Origin: an uncultured Eubacteriales bacterium
GTDB taxonomy: Bacteria > Bacillota > Clostridia > Oscillospirales > CAG-272
Assembly: GCA_934432675.1 (NCBI GenBank)
Contig: CAKRYT010000004.1
Coordinates: 62,001-126,000 of the forward strand
Direction: 5' to 3'
DNA length: 64,000 nucleotides
The stretch's first letter is position 1; each line of letters opens with the position of its first letter. Below the pieces are notes generated by a model. That model was not told the DNA's origin, did no database searches, and saw only the letters and a program-made list of their open reading frames with translations. This document shows positions 1 through 10,613 of the stretch, in pieces. Position numbers and translations under genes: made by a program.

Positions 1-412
1 GTTTGATCAGCGAGGCGTTAACCTTTTTGAGTGCCGCGATGGTGTCTTCCCGCTGGCGGCGCGCCATGAAACTTTCGTCCCCCTCCAACTGTGCCATGGT
101 CAGCACTCTCTCTTCGAGCCCGAGCATATCCACGCGGGACGCTACCTGACGCAGGGAGTTTTTAAATTTGCCGAAGTAAAAGAGTGGGGTCGCGGCGGCG
201 ACACCGACGGCGAAAACAACGGGGCCGATCCAGTACATCTTGATGCCGAATACCAGGCTCAGGACCGTATAAAGAATATCCAGCGCAAACCCGACGATAA
301 GACCGCAGAGTGCGGACTTGACCCATCCTTCCGTTGCCAGGCGGGAGCGGTATTGTGCCAGCAGTTTTTCTGCCTCGGACACGGGCTTATCGCTGTGTTT
401 CTGTGTGCTCAT
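1..412 (-). CDS. Membrane protein of unknown function, C-terminus beyond the left edge
   Basis: Reading leftwards, an open frame starts at 412 (a second ATG at 415 lies too close to the AGGAGG site) and runs out of the window, giving about 137 residues. The N-terminal ~35 residues are hydrophilic. Two hydrophobic segments follow (around residues 35-50 and 55-72), then a charged region containing GLEERVLTMAQLEGD and RQREDTIAALKKVNASL. That pattern resembles the 'short two-helix head plus LxERVxTA...QREDA' N-terminus of DUF4175-like membrane proteins, which is a memory-based comparison. Preceded by a good promoter. Function unknown. Confidence 0.7.
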   Translation of the reverse strand, partial: MSTQKHSDKPVSEAEKLLAQYRSRLATEGWVKSALCGLIVGFALDILYTVLSLVFGIKMYWIGPVVFAVGVAAATPLFYFGKFKNSLRQVASRVDMLGLEERVLTMAQLEGDESFMARRQREDTIAALKKVNASLIK

Positions 413-504
413 CATAACCTCCTGTTTGGTTTCGGCAGGTTGCCGCCGCACCGATGGCGGGTGTCACGGCTCCCCCGACAGTTCCCCAAAAATATATATA
501 ATAT

Positions 505-533
505 AATATAGCACTTTGGTATAGGCTTGTAAA
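505..533 (-). promoter_or_regulatory. Sigma-A-type promoter of the left-edge membrane protein gene
   Basis: On the minus strand TTTACA (533-528), a 17-base spacer and TATATT (510-505) stand about 90 bases before the start codon at 412. Confidence 0.6.
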
Positions 534-840
534 GGACTTTTTGTCAACTTTATCCGAGGGTTTGCAATTCTTTTACAAATTGCATGCCCGTTTTTCTATC
601 TTATGCCGAAAATCGCGGGTCGGCAAATCGAAAAATGCACCCCGCGGGGTGCCGCGATGCAAAAAACCGTGAAAACTCCCTCCCCGTCGGGGGGCGTCAT
701 CTGCCGCGCCGTGCGCGACGGCCCCCGAAAAAACGCATGGGGGCTGCACCGGGATATAACGGCTCCCGAAAAAGCACATCGGAGGTGACGCCCGTCCGTC
801 GCGCCGTCGTGCTCCCCTGCCCCGCCCGCACGGACGAACA

Positions 841-897
841 AAACGCCCCCCGCCAAAATGATTGGCGGGGGGCGGAAGACCGATGGTTTCGGTCTTC
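841..897 (-). terminator. Tandem terminator hairpins after the giant LRR gene
   Basis: Two perfect stems follow the stop codon on the minus strand. The first has 9 bp (889-897 with 875-883, 5-base loop). The second has 12 bp of nearly all G-C pairs (863-874 with 844-855, 7-base loop) and is followed by TTTTGTT. Confidence 0.85.
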
Positions 898-914
898 TTT
901 CGGTTACAGTGGCG

Positions 915-3900
915 TTATTCCGTTACGCCGGGGGTTGCGGGTGTCGTTGTCTTGCCGTAGTCCCAGACAATGGTAGCCTGGCAGTTGCCGTCCCAGCCGC
1001 TGCGCAGAGCATGATGCCATGTAGCGGCTGCCGCCTTCGATGCCTTGAAGCGGATGGTCTGTTCCGCGGTCCAATCGCCGAATGCCAGCGAACGGATAGC
1101 CGTCACGTTCTCGGGAATTTCAATCACGGAGAGAGAGGTACATCCGTTGAATGCCTTGTTGTCGATGGTCGTAAGCGTATCGGGCAGGGTCACGGATTTC
1201 AGAGAGATACAGCCGGCAAAGGTCCAACTGTTCAACTGAACGAATCCCTCTTCAAACACTGCCGTTTCGAGTGCCAGGCAGTTCTCGAACATGGAGGTCG
1301 CGCCCACGGTGATGGAGCCGGGGACCGTGATGCTCGTGAGGCCGGAGCCCTTGAACGCCGTCGAACCGACGCTCGTCACGGTTTCGGGAATGACCAGGGA
1401 GGTCAGGCTCGTGCAGTTCAGGAACGCGGAGGTCGGAATCGCCTTGACAGACCCGCCGAGAGACACTCTCGCAAGGCTCGCGCAACCGTTAAAGATGCTC
1501 GTGCCGAGCGCGAGGTCGCCCTCCACGGTAGGCAACGTGATCATAAGCAGGCCGGAGTCGCTGAACGCCGTATCACCGATGTCGGTCAACTTCGAGCCCT
1601 TTGCGAAGGTGACGGTCGCGAGTGCTGTGCAGCCCTTGAACGCACTTTTACCGATGGTCTCGACGGACGCGGGGATTTCGATGGAGGTCAGAGCCGCGTT
1701 CAGGAATGCTTCCTTACCGATCGAGGTCAGCGCGGCTTTGTCGCCGAAGGTCACCGTTGCAAGTGCCGTGCAGTCCTTGAAGGCACTTTCACCGATATCT
1801 GCCTGCGCCCCTGCCGGGAAGGCAAAGTTTGCAAGCGCGGTGCAACCGTTGAAAGCACTGGTACCGATGGTGGTAACCGAAGCGGGGATGGTGACACTGG
1901 TGAGTGCCGTACAGCCCTTGAATGCCGAGCTGTTGATGTACTCGACACCATCCGAGAGGATGACCGTCGTCAGTGCCGTGCAGTTCTGGAACGTATAGCC
2001 TGCACCCGTCGAGGAGGTCTCGTCGGAACTGTAAAGTGCTTTCAGCGTGCCGGGGATCGTGATGCTCGTGAGGCCGGAGCCCGAGAAGACATACGCACCC
2101 ATCGACTTCACGGTCGTGGGGATCGTGAAACTCGTCAGCGACGTGCAGTCGCGGAACGCGGAGCTGTTCAGTTCGGTAATGGCACCGAGGAAAGTGACGG
2201 AAGTCAGTTTTTCGCAACCGTAGAAAGTCCAGGACGCCTCATAAGGCCGATAAAGGTTGGTCACACCCGCAGGGAGTGTGATGGCCGTCAGCCCGCTGCC
2301 GGCAAACGCGTACTCGCCGAGCGTCGTGAGTTGCGAGCCATCTGCGAAGGTGATGGACGCGAGCGAAGTGCAATCTTCAAATGCGTTGTCGCCGATTTCG
2401 GTGACGCTCGCCGGAATGGTGATGGATTTCAGCTTGGAGCCGCTGAACGCACTCGCACCGATCTTCGTCAGCGTGGACGGGAGCGTAATCGACTCGATGC
2501 CGGCACCGAAGAATGTTTCATCCGGGATCTCGGTCAACCCCTCGGGGAGTGTGAGCGATTTCAGGATGTTCACGCCGTTCAGGGCCCACGCGCCGAGGTT
2601 GGCGGCGGCGGGCAGCGTCGCGGCCGCCCCCTCCGTCAGTTTGCCGGGCATGGCAATGATGGTGGGCAGATCGTCCTTCGTCGCGGCGGACTTCATGAGC
2701 AACGTCTCGTTCTCGGTAATGGCGAACGTCTCGAACGTCGTATTCCCTTCCGCAACGGTGAACTTGGTGAGTTGACGGCACCCGCCGAAGGCGTTGTCGC
2801 CGATGGACGTGCAGTTCTTCGGAATGGTAATCGAGGTCAGTCCGCTGTTGAGGAACGCGTTTGCGGCGATAGACGTCACCGTGTCGGGGAGCGTAATCAC
2901 GCCGAGTGCGGAGCAACCGCGGAACGCACCGTCATCGATGGTCGTGATGCAGTTTGCCGTCACGGTCGCGAGGCTCTCACAGCCGTTGAAAGTACGCTTC
3001 GGGAGAGACGTGACCTGATCCGGCAGCGTCACCGACGTCAGCGCGGAGCAACCTTCAAAGACATACCTGCCCAGTGTCAGTGTCTTGTCCCTGTTCTCAA
3101 ACGTCAGCGTTGCAAGGTCCTTACAGCCGAGGAAGGTATAATCGCTGAGTTTGTTCACTCTTGCGGGAACTTCAAAGGCGGTCAGACCGGCGTTCTGGAA
3201 AGCCTTGGTGCCGATCGTCAGCGCAGCAGTACCCTTGGCGAACGTTGCGGTGGCGAGTTTCTCGCAACCGTCAAAGCAACTGTTGCCGATCTTTGTGACC
3301 GTCGACGGGATATTGATGGCCGTCAGTTCCGCACAATACTGGAACGCATAGTTGCCAATCGTGGTTACCTTCTCCGGGAGAGTGACGGTAGCCAGTTTAA
3401 TACAGCTCTCAAACGCGCTGTTACCGATGGTGATATTCGCGGTTCTCGCCGCAAAGGTCACGGTGGTCAGGTTTTCACACGCCTTGAATGCACTGCTGCC
3501 GATCGAAGAAACGTTGGCGGGGATCTCGACAGAGGTCAATGCGGTTTTCGTGAATGCAGAGCTACCGATGGTCATCTTACCGGTGCCGCCTGCAAAGGTG
3601 ACGGAAGCAAGTTTCTCGCAACCGTCAAAGCAGTAGTCACCGATCTGTGTGAGGCCGGACGGGAAGGAGACGGACGTCAGCTCCGTGCAGCCCTGGAAGA
3701 CGTAACCGCCGAGCTTCTGGATGCCGGCAAAGGTCACGGACTTCAAACTCTTGCAGTTGAGGAACTGCTTGGCTCTCGAAGACGCGGTTGCAGTAGTCCC
3801 GGTGCCAAGTAGCTTGACGCCCTTCGGGATGTCGATGCTCTCGATGCCGGATCCCTCAAAGCAATTGGTCAGGATGGTGTCCAGAGCCGAGTCGGCACCG

Positions 3901-6900
3901 AAGGTAACGGATTTGAGATTGATGCAGTCCTTGAACATCGAGCCACCGAGCGTTTTCACACTGTCCGGGATGGCCATGGTGGTCAGCGCGGTGCAATTCT
4001 GGAATACGGTAGAACCGAACGTCGTGAGCCCGGAGGGGAACGTCACGGAGGTCAGGCTCGTGCAGTCCTTGAAGGTGCTGTTCGGCATGGTCTGCATCGT
4101 ATTCTCGAAGACGACGGTGGTCAGGCTCTTGCAGGAATCGAACACCTGGTAACCGAACGAGGTCACGGATTTCGGAACGGTGAACGACGTGTACGGCTGG
4201 TACTGGAAAGCATTGTTGCCGATAGTAGTGAGTGCCGTGTTGCCCTCCTGCGTCTTGGCGAAGGTTACGCTTTCGAGGAAGCCGGCGTCACTGGCGGAGG
4301 CACCCAGAAATGCCTTCTCGCCGATCGTCGTCACGGTAGACGGGATGGTCACGGAAGTAAGACCCGCCTGGGCAAAGGCACTCTTGCCGATGGTCAAGAG
4401 CCCCTCGGGGAGCGTGATCGACGTCAGCTTGTGAGCGGCACTGAACGTGCTGTCGGGAATTGCCGTCAGGTTACCGGGCAACGTCACGTTACGCAGTTCA
4501 TAGCAGTTCTGGAAGACACCGGTGCCGAACTTCTCGACGTTGAGCTGGCTGGGTTTTTCCTTGGTGTGCTCAAATACAATCTCTTCGAGGAGCGCGCAAC
4601 CGGCGAAGGCGTTGTTACCGATTTCCTTGACGCTGGCGGGAATGATGAGTTTAGTGAGTGCAATCTGATTTTCGAAGACGTTGGCACCGATCAACTCGAT
4701 GGTGCTGCCCACCCTGAATTCCCCGACGATCAGACCGGAGACATACTGGTAAGCGGTCTTCTGTTTGTTGTAGAGGATCGGGTCGCCCTCCACGGCAGAG
4801 AAATTCTCACTCGCGGGGTCAACGACGAAACCCTTGATGGAGGAGCAGCCGGCAAACGTACCTTCAATTTTGCCGACCGACTTCGAGAGGGTGACGGTCG
4901 TAAGTTCTTTGCAGCCGTTAAATAGTTTTTGACCCAGTGTGAGATCGCCGCTCTTCAACGTTGGGAACGCGAAGGAAGTCAGGGCGGTGTTTGCAAACGC
5001 GCTGTCGCCGATGTTCGCTACCTTGGAGTATGCGGGCGCGCCCTCCGCATCGCTTTCGGGGGCGGTCGCAAAGGTCACGGATGCGAGGCTGGTGCACTCG
5101 CTGAACGCACTTGCACCGATACTCGTCGCACTTGCCGGGATGGTGATGGAAGTCAGACTCGTGCAGGAACCGAACATATTGGATCCGATGGCGGTCGTGC
5201 CTTCGGGGAGGGTAATGCTCGTCAGTGCCTCACAGGATTTGAAGACATAGGTGCCGAAAACGATGTCCTTGGTCGTTGCAAAACTCACAGAAGTCAGGGC
5301 ACCCGCGGACTGGAAGCAGTTGTTCCCGATGTTACCGACGCCCTCCGGGATGACGATGGAAGTCAGACCCGAGTACTTAAATGCACTCTGCCCCAGAGAA
5401 TACGACGCCTTGGCATCCCCCGCGGGGAGCGTGATGCTCGTGAGTTTCCTGCATTCTTCAAACGCACTTGTACCGATGGCGGTCACTTTCGCGCTGGTGT
5501 CTTTGAGGGACGCCGTCGCCGCAAAGGTGACGGAGGTCAGGTTCTTCGCATAGTAGAAAGCGTAGTTGCCGATCCGCTCGATGGTCGAGGGGAAGGTGAC
5601 GGTCGTGATCGCGTGGTTGATCTCCGGTCTCGCTTGCGGACCGCCGCCAATCTTAGTCTGACCGCCAAATGCGTAGTTACCGAGGACGGTCATACGCTCC
5701 GGGAAGTTGACGGTCGTCAGTGACGTACAACCGTTGAACGGCGAGTTTGCAGGAGCACTTGCGTCCTTGATGACGAGCGGCACGACCTCGTCGCCCTCAC
5801 CGGGCGCGGCAAAGGTCAGCGTTTTCAGTTTTTTACAACCGCTGAACGCTTTGTTGCCGATGCTGGTGACCGTGCAGGGGATGGTAATCTCCTCCAACTG
5901 GTCGCAGAACAGGAACAGGCTGTCGGCGATCTCCGTCAGCCCCTTCGGGAGCGTGACGGAAGTCAGTTTCTGCGTGCTGGAAAAAGCGTTCTGTTCAATG
6001 GTGAATTCCGCACCGGCGGCAATGTCACTGAACCTGACGGCGGTGACGACGTCGTTGTAGAAGAATGCCCAGCCGCACACCTTGGTGACGGTGCCGGGGA
6101 CGTTCACCTCGGTAGAGCCGGCCTTATTCTGCGGGCAGTAGAGCAACGACGTCACGACGTATACAGTCGTCTCGGCACCGTCGCCGTCGGTCGTGGTCTC
6201 TGCCGTCTTCTGATAGAGGACGTTGTCGATCGTCCCGTAGTACCGGTTGGTATCCGGGATGGACAGCTTTTCGAGCGAGAGGCAGCCGATGAACAGCGTG
6301 CAGGCGCCCTTATCCTTTTGCGAGGACGATGTGTTGGCAGTCGCGAGCTCGATCTTTTCGAGCGTGGACGGGAGCTTCACTTCGGTCAGATCGCGGCAGT
6401 ACCGGAAGGCTGCCTCGCCGATCTCGGTGAGCCCTTCGGGCAGGGTGATACTCGCGAGGTTGAAACACGATTCAAATGTAAATGCTCCGAGGGTTTTGAG
6501 ACGCGCGGGGAGTTCCACCGCGGTCAGCGTACTGCAACCCTTGAAGGCATACTTGTCGATGGCGAGGTCTGCCGTGCCGCCCTCCGTAAAGGTGACGTAC
6601 GTCATCTTGTTACATCCCCGGAACGCGCCTTCCCCGATGCTCGTCACGTTCTTGCCGATGGTGATACCGGTAAGACCCGTTCTTTCGAGGAACGCGTTGG
6701 CACCGATTTCGGTCACCGTCTCGGGCAACGTATAATCGCCGGCGCGTTCGATCGGGTAGAACGCCACTTTGGTGACCCCTTTATCGAACAGAACGCCGTC
6801 CACGGCGGTGTAGTCCTCGTTTTCTTCGGCAACGTCAATGCTTTGAAGTTTCTTGCCGAGCACGCCGGGAATATCGAAGTACAGGGCCTTTGCACCGATG

Positions 6901-9900
6901 TACGCGTCGACGACGTACGAGGTCCCGTTCGTCGAGGCGAATGCGCCGTTGGCGAGTTCCACCTTGATCGGCGGATCGAGTTTCGATTTGTCCGTCGTGT
7001 TGACCGTGACGTGGGTCAGTTTGCTCGTATTGCCGAAAGCGTTGACTTCCAGCTTGACGAGTCGGGTCGGGAGCGTAACGGATTCGAGGCCGGAGCATCC
7101 GTAGAATGCCGCCTCACAGATGGTGAGGGGCTGCCCTTCCGGATCTTCCATGTCGACCTCGGTCACGCTGCTGTTACCCTTGAAAGCGTTTTTGCTGATG
7201 GTCGTCACATAGCCGGGGATCACGACCTTCGTGAGGCTCGTGCACCCGGAGAATGCCTCTTCGCCGATCACCTCGACGCCGGAGGGGATCGTGAAAGTGC
7301 CCGTCATGCCCTGCGGGCAGAAAATGAGTGTCGTGCCGTCCGCGGAGCAGAGGACCTTTCTGCCGTCCTCGCCCTTGGCGGTATAGAGACCGCCCTCGCC
7401 GCGGATGTCGACGGAAGTCAGTGCCGAGCAATCCACGACCTTCTGCGCCGTGAATTCCGTCACGCGTGCCGGGATGGTGAGCGACGTCAGTGCGCTGCAT
7501 CCGTTGAACGCCTTATCCTCGATGGTGAGCGGAACGCTCTTCTCGCCCTCCGGCGTATCCAGGAACTTGACGGCCAGGAGGCTCTTACTGTTGATGGCGT
7601 TGGTGCCGATCAGGGACACCGTGTACGGGATCTGGATCTCATACGCCTTGGTGTTCTTGAAGACGCCGGCAGAGATGGTATCGGTCCCCTCTGCCACCTT
7701 GATGACACCCGTCTTGTTGTACGGGCAGTATCTGACGTCCCTGACACCGAACTCGTTGCAATACAGGATGCCGTCCACCGAATAATACTTCGGCTCGATG
7801 GCGTCCGCATCGTAGATGTTGACGGCTTTGAGCTTGTAGCAGCTCTGGAAGCAGGAGGAAGCACCGCTCGTACCGTCGATACCGGTATTGATGACCTCGA
7901 TGGTGTTCGGGATATTGATGGTCACAAGCGTCCCGCAGGAAGCAAATGCGCCGCTCGCGATGGTGGTAACGGGCTTACCGTTGTAGGTGGCGGGAATGGT
8001 GATCTCGGTCAGGTTACCGATACCGTACGGGCCCTTGGAGACGGAGTACGCCGTGTCACCGTCGATGAGTTTGTAGGACAGCATCTCCGCATAGTACGCG
8101 TAGAGCGTCACGTTTTCCTTGGTGTTGTTCCACTTGAACAGGGCTTCGCCCTTATCGTCAAAGTAGCGGATCCCGGCACCGTTCGGCTCGGAGAACCAAC
8201 CGACGAAGGTCCTCGTCGCATCCGTGCAGGTCGCCGTAATGATCGTATTGTGTTTCCCGTAGGTAACGGTCACTGTATCCTTCTCCACCGTGCCGAGATC
8301 CCCGGGATTCAGGGTGACGTTGAATTTCTTGGCGATCCAGGCCGCGTAAAGCACCAGGTCTTCGCCGTCGCAGACCGTCTCGGTGTATTCTTTACCGCTG
8401 ACGAGACCGTTCGGCGACAGGAACCAGCCGGCGAAGTCATAGCCCTCGCGGGTGGTGGCAGGCAGAACGATACGGTCGCCCTTTGCCCGATAGAGGCTGG
8501 TGACTGCCGTACCGCCGCGGACATCCAGCAGGATCTCTGCGACCTCCACCGTGATGGAGACCCGGTCGGAACGCTCGCCCTGCTCGGTCTCGGAGCAGAC
8601 GGAGATCTTGACCTCCCCGCTCTCCGTGAAGGAAATGGGCGCAAAGGCAGCGGTGGCCGGGACGACGATTTCATTCGTCGAGTCACCGATCGTGATGATG
8701 TACTTTTCCGCATTCAGTACCGGCGTCCAGTAGAGGTAACCGTTGCGGTAACTGACCTCGGTGATCGCCGCGTTGTGCAGCGTGACCGTCTCCGACACGG
8801 GCGAATTGGCCTGTGCTTCCTCGGCGATTGCCTGTACGGTGATCTCATAGGTATCGGTATTGTCGGAAAGGACGTCTTTGCCCATCACAAAGGAATTCTC
8901 CGTGACGGTGTATTCGGTACCGTTGACGGTCACCTTGTAGCTGACCGCGCCGGGCACCTTGTTCCAGACCACGGTGGTACCGTTCAGGGTTACACCGCTC
9001 GGGCGTGCGAGCACCGTCTTGTTGAAGGACACTGCCTCGGAGGCCTCGGCATAGTACCCGGTGCAGACGGGCGTCACCTTGACGTACAGCGTGCCGGCAT
9101 CCCGGTCGGTGAGGTCGTAGGAGGTCCCGCTCATCACGGTGTAATCCGTGTAGTTCACGCCGTCCTTCGAGAGGCTGACGACGTACCACGCGGCATTCGT
9201 GACGGGGTTCCAGGTGATCTTCGTGTCGTCCGCCGCGACACCGGTGACGGTGTCCAGGGAACGGTAGTAGGTAAAGGTGCTGACCGAGTCAAGATACCCG
9301 TTTGCCTTTGCCGTAACGACGAAACGGATACCGTCCTTCGGCATCGCGCAGTTGGCGAAATTGAAGTTCGTCGAGTTGCCGTTATTCTCGGAGAGATGGT
9401 TATGGTTGTTGCTGCCGCAGATGACGGAGATCACGTAGTTCTCCGCATTCTTCACCGGATCAAACACCAGAAGACCGGAAGCAACCACCTTGAAACCGCC
9501 GACGCGGTCCAGACCCTTGTTGCGGTAGTAGGCGGTCGCCGCCTTGCCGTCAACGGTCACGGTGACGGTGTAGTCGCCTGCCGCCTGCTTCGTGAAGTCA
9601 AAATCATAGTGGGCAGCGGTGGCTTTGGCATTCGAGAGAACTTCCGTGTCGCCGCACTTAATCGTCACGGAGTAGGCGACGTTGGTGCCGACGGAGTTCC
9701 AGTCGATGCTGTTCCCGTTCACGGAAACAGAAGGTGCGCCGTCCGCATTTGCATAGACTGCGTAGAGGGTAACGTCCTGCGTGAGCACCTGACCGGTGTA
9801 CTGCTGCGTCAGTTTGTCCGCATTCTCGTAGTCACTCATCCACCAGCCGACGAATGCCGCGCCGTCCTTAGCCGCGGGGGTCGGGAGGTTATACAACACG

Positions 9901-10583
9901 CCGTTCACGGTCTTCACGGGGGCATAGGTCTCCCCGCCGCCGACGAAGGAGGCAGTATACTTGATATAGTCGTTGGTCCGCTCCACGAAACGCGCGTACA
10001 CCGTGGTATTCTGGGTGATACCCGTGCTGTCAAACGCGAACGCCTTGGTGTACGTCTTGTCGGTGTACCAGCCGAGGAAGGCATAGCCGTCCTTCACAGG
10101 GTCTGCCGGTTTGGACACGCACGCGCCGTTCTTGACCGTTTTGGATGCGGTTTCGCTCCCGCCGTCCACATCGAAGGAGACGGTGAAAGTGGTCTTTTTC
10201 AGCATCCGATAGGTGCCGCCGTTGTATGTAAGCGTCAGAACGTCGTTCTCGATTTTGGCGGAGGCATTGGTGGTATCGCCCTCCTCGAACGTGAGCGTCA
10301 GAACGCCGTTCTCGTAGGTGAAAGTACCACGCTGTACTCCGTTCAGACCGGAAATGATGAAAGTATTGTGCTTGATGCTGAACAAATACTCCTCGTCGTC
10401 TTCGGTCATGAAGAAATCGTAGTTGATTCCATAGTCGATTTCCGTCTGGGTGCCCGGATCCTTGGTGCCGGGGTCTTTTTTGTTGCCCCCGTCGTCCTTG
10501 TCACATGACACCAACAGGAAGAGTGAAACGCAAAGTGCGATCAGCAGAATGATGCCGACCAGACTCCTCTTGAAGTGGCTCAT
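915..10583 (-). CDS. Giant BspA-like leucine-rich-repeat lipoprotein (3222 aa)
   Basis: Exported, lipid-anchored surface protein, probably an adhesin; the ligand is unknown. The start at 10583 is chosen because GGAGG lies 6 bases upstream; a longer frame to 10664 would cover the promoter. Residues 1-27 are a lipoprotein signal with lipobox LVSC (Cys27), followed by a Gly/Asp/Lys-rich linker. Two InlB/Flg_new-type modules follow (GYAFLGWYTD, AAFVGWWMSD, residues ~115-260), then several fibronectin-III-like segments (to ~680), two more InlB-like modules (GYDFAGWFLS, TFVGWFSEPN, ~690-830), and from ~835 to ~3190 roughly 100 tandem LRR_5 (BspA/TpLRR) units of about 23 residues, pattern 'LTSVTIPxxVTxIGxxAFxxC'. 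A short tail ends TTTPATPGVTE. Single gene with its own promoter and terminator. Repeat units differ at the DNA level, so the length is unlikely to be an assembly stutter, but copy number may vary between strains. Confidence 0.93.
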   Translation of the reverse strand: MSHFKRSLVGIILLIALCVSLFLLVSCDKDDGGNKKDPGTKDPGTQTEIDYGINYDFFMTEDDEEYLFSIKHNTFIISGLNGVQRGTFTYENGVLTLTFEEGDTTNASAKIENDVLTLTYNGGTYRMLKKTTFTVSFDVDGGSETASKTVKNGACVSKPADPVKDGYAFLGWYTDKTYTKAFAFDSTGITQNTTVYARFVERTNDYIKYTASFVGGGETYAPVKTVNGVLYNLPTPAAKDGAAFVGWWMSDYENADKLTQQYTGQVLTQDVTLYAVYANADGAPSVSVNGNSIDWNSVGTNVAYSVTIKCGDTEVLSNAKATAAHYDFDFTKQAAGDYTVTVTVDGKAATAYYRNKGLDRVGGFKVVASGLLVFDPVKNAENYVISVICGSNNHNHLSENNGNSTNFNFANCAMPKDGIRFVVTAKANGYLDSVSTFTYYRSLDTVTGVAADDTKITWNPVTNAAWYVVSLSKDGVNYTDYTVMSGTSYDLTDRDAGTLYVKVTPVCTGYYAEASEAVSFNKTVLARPSGVTLNGTTVVWNKVPGAVSYKVTVNGTEYTVTENSFVMGKDVLSDNTDTYEITVQAIAEEAQANSPVSETVTLHNAAITEVSYRNGYLYWTPVLNAEKYIITIGDSTNEIVVPATAAFAPISFTESGEVKISVCSETEQGERSDRVSITVEVAEILLDVRGGTAVTSLYRAKGDRIVLPATTREGYDFAGWFLSPNGLVSGKEYTETVCDGEDLVLYAAWIAKKFNVTLNPGDLGTVEKDTVTVTYGKHNTIITATCTDATRTFVGWFSEPNGAGIRYFDDKGEALFKWNNTKENVTLYAYYAEMLSYKLIDGDTAYSVSKGPYGIGNLTEITIPATYNGKPVTTIASGAFASCGTLVTINIPNTIEVINTGIDGTSGASSCFQSCYKLKAVNIYDADAIEPKYYSVDGILYCNEFGVRDVRYCPYNKTGVIKVAEGTDTISAGVFKNTKAYEIQIPYTVSLIGTNAINSKSLLAVKFLDTPEGEKSVPLTIEDKAFNGCSALTSLTIPARVTEFTAQKVVDCSALTSVDIRGEGGLYTAKGEDGRKVLCSADGTTLIFCPQGMTGTFTIPSGVEVIGEEAFSGCTSLTKVVIPGYVTTISKNAFKGNSSVTEVDMEDPEGQPLTICEAAFYGCSGLESVTLPTRLVKLEVNAFGNTSKLTHVTVNTTDKSKLDPPIKVELANGAFASTNGTSYVVDAYIGAKALYFDIPGVLGKKLQSIDVAEENEDYTAVDGVLFDKGVTKVAFYPIERAGDYTLPETVTEIGANAFLERTGLTGITIGKNVTSIGEGAFRGCNKMTYVTFTEGGTADLAIDKYAFKGCSTLTAVELPARLKTLGAFTFESCFNLASITLPEGLTEIGEAAFRYCRDLTEVKLPSTLEKIELATANTSSSQKDKGACTLFIGCLSLEKLSIPDTNRYYGTIDNVLYQKTAETTTDGDGAETTVYVVTSLLYCPQNKAGSTEVNVPGTVTKVCGWAFFYNDVVTAVRFSDIAAGAEFTIEQNAFSSTQKLTSVTLPKGLTEIADSLFLFCDQLEEITIPCTVTSIGNKAFSGCKKLKTLTFAAPGEGDEVVPLVIKDASAPANSPFNGCTSLTTVNFPERMTVLGNYAFGGQTKIGGGPQARPEINHAITTVTFPSTIERIGNYAFYYAKNLTSVTFAATASLKDTSAKVTAIGTSAFEECRKLTSITLPAGDAKASYSLGQSAFKYSGLTSIVIPEGVGNIGNNCFQSAGALTSVSFATTKDIVFGTYVFKSCEALTSITLPEGTTAIGSNMFGSCTSLTSITIPASATSIGASAFSECTSLASVTFATAPESDAEGAPAYSKVANIGDSAFANTALTSFAFPTLKSGDLTLGQKLFNGCKELTTVTLSKSVGKIEGTFAGCSSIKGFVVDPASENFSAVEGDPILYNKQKTAYQYVSGLIVGEFRVGSTIELIGANVFENQIALTKLIIPASVKEIGNNAFAGCALLEEIVFEHTKEKPSQLNVEKFGTGVFQNCYELRNVTLPGNLTAIPDSTFSAAHKLTSITLPEGLLTIGKSAFAQAGLTSVTIPSTVTTIGEKAFLGASASDAGFLESVTFAKTQEGNTALTTIGNNAFQYQPYTSFTVPKSVTSFGYQVFDSCKSLTTVVFENTMQTMPNSTFKDCTSLTSVTFPSGLTTFGSTVFQNCTALTTMAIPDSVKTLGGSMFKDCINLKSVTFGADSALDTILTNCFEGSGIESIDIPKGVKLLGTGTTATASSRAKQFLNCKSLKSVTFAGIQKLGGYVFQGCTELTSVSFPSGLTQIGDYCFDGCEKLASVTFAGGTGKMTIGSSAFTKTALTSVEIPANVSSIGSSAFKACENLTTVTFAARTANITIGNSAFESCIKLATVTLPEKVTTIGNYAFQYCAELTAINIPSTVTKIGNSCFDGCEKLATATFAKGTAALTIGTKAFQNAGLTAFEVPARVNKLSDYTFLGCKDLATLTFENRDKTLTLGRYVFEGCSALTSVTLPDQVTSLPKRTFNGCESLATVTANCITTIDDGAFRGCSALGVITLPDTVTSIAANAFLNSGLTSITIPKNCTSIGDNAFGGCRQLTKFTVAEGNTTFETFAITENETLLMKSAATKDDLPTIIAMPGKLTEGAAATLPAAANLGAWALNGVNILKSLTLPEGLTEIPDETFFGAGIESITLPSTLTKIGASAFSGSKLKSITIPASVTEIGDNAFEDCTSLASITFADGSQLTTLGEYAFAGSGLTAITLPAGVTNLYRPYEASWTFYGCEKLTSVTFLGAITELNSSAFRDCTSLTSFTIPTTVKSMGAYVFSGSGLTSITIPGTLKALYSSDETSSTGAGYTFQNCTALTTVILSDGVEYINSSAFKGCTALTSVTIPASVTTIGTSAFNGCTALANFAFPAGAQADIGESAFKDCTALATVTFGDKAALTSIGKEAFLNAALTSIEIPASVETIGKSAFKGCTALATVTFAKGSKLTDIGDTAFSDSGLLMITLPTVEGDLALGTSIFNGCASLARVSLGGSVKAIPTSAFLNCTSLTSLVIPETVTSVGSTAFKGSGLTSITVPGSITVGATSMFENCLALETAVFEEGFVQLNSWTFAGCISLKSVTLPDTLTTIDNKAFNGCTSLSVIEIPENVTAIRSLAFGDWTAEQTIRFKASKAAAATWHHALRSGWDGNCQATIVWDYGKTTTPATPGVTE

Positions 10584-10613
10584 AATTTTCCTCCCACTTA
10601 AAAAATATGTTAT

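Larger units (their letters stand above)
416..914. other. Intergenic region between the left-edge gene and the giant LRR gene
   Basis: Holds the promoter at 505-533 and, at its right end, the double terminator hairpin of the LRR gene. The middle (about 560-840) is GC-rich with short open frames on both strands that lack ribosome sites or recognisable protein sequence; nothing else is seen. Confidence 0.6.

Noticed and set aside
858..3812. Long open frame (984 codons) on the plus strand
   Set aside because: It runs antisense through the LRR repeats; its translation is Arg/Gly/Asp-rich repetitive sequence that mirrors the LRR unit, with no ribosome site or family features. GC-rich periodic coding leaves the opposite strand open by chance.
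6318..10508. Even longer plus-strand open frame (1396 codons)
   Set aside because: Also antisense to the giant LRR gene; low-complexity Arg/Asp/Gly translation, no start signal, ends inside the signal-peptide region of the real gene.
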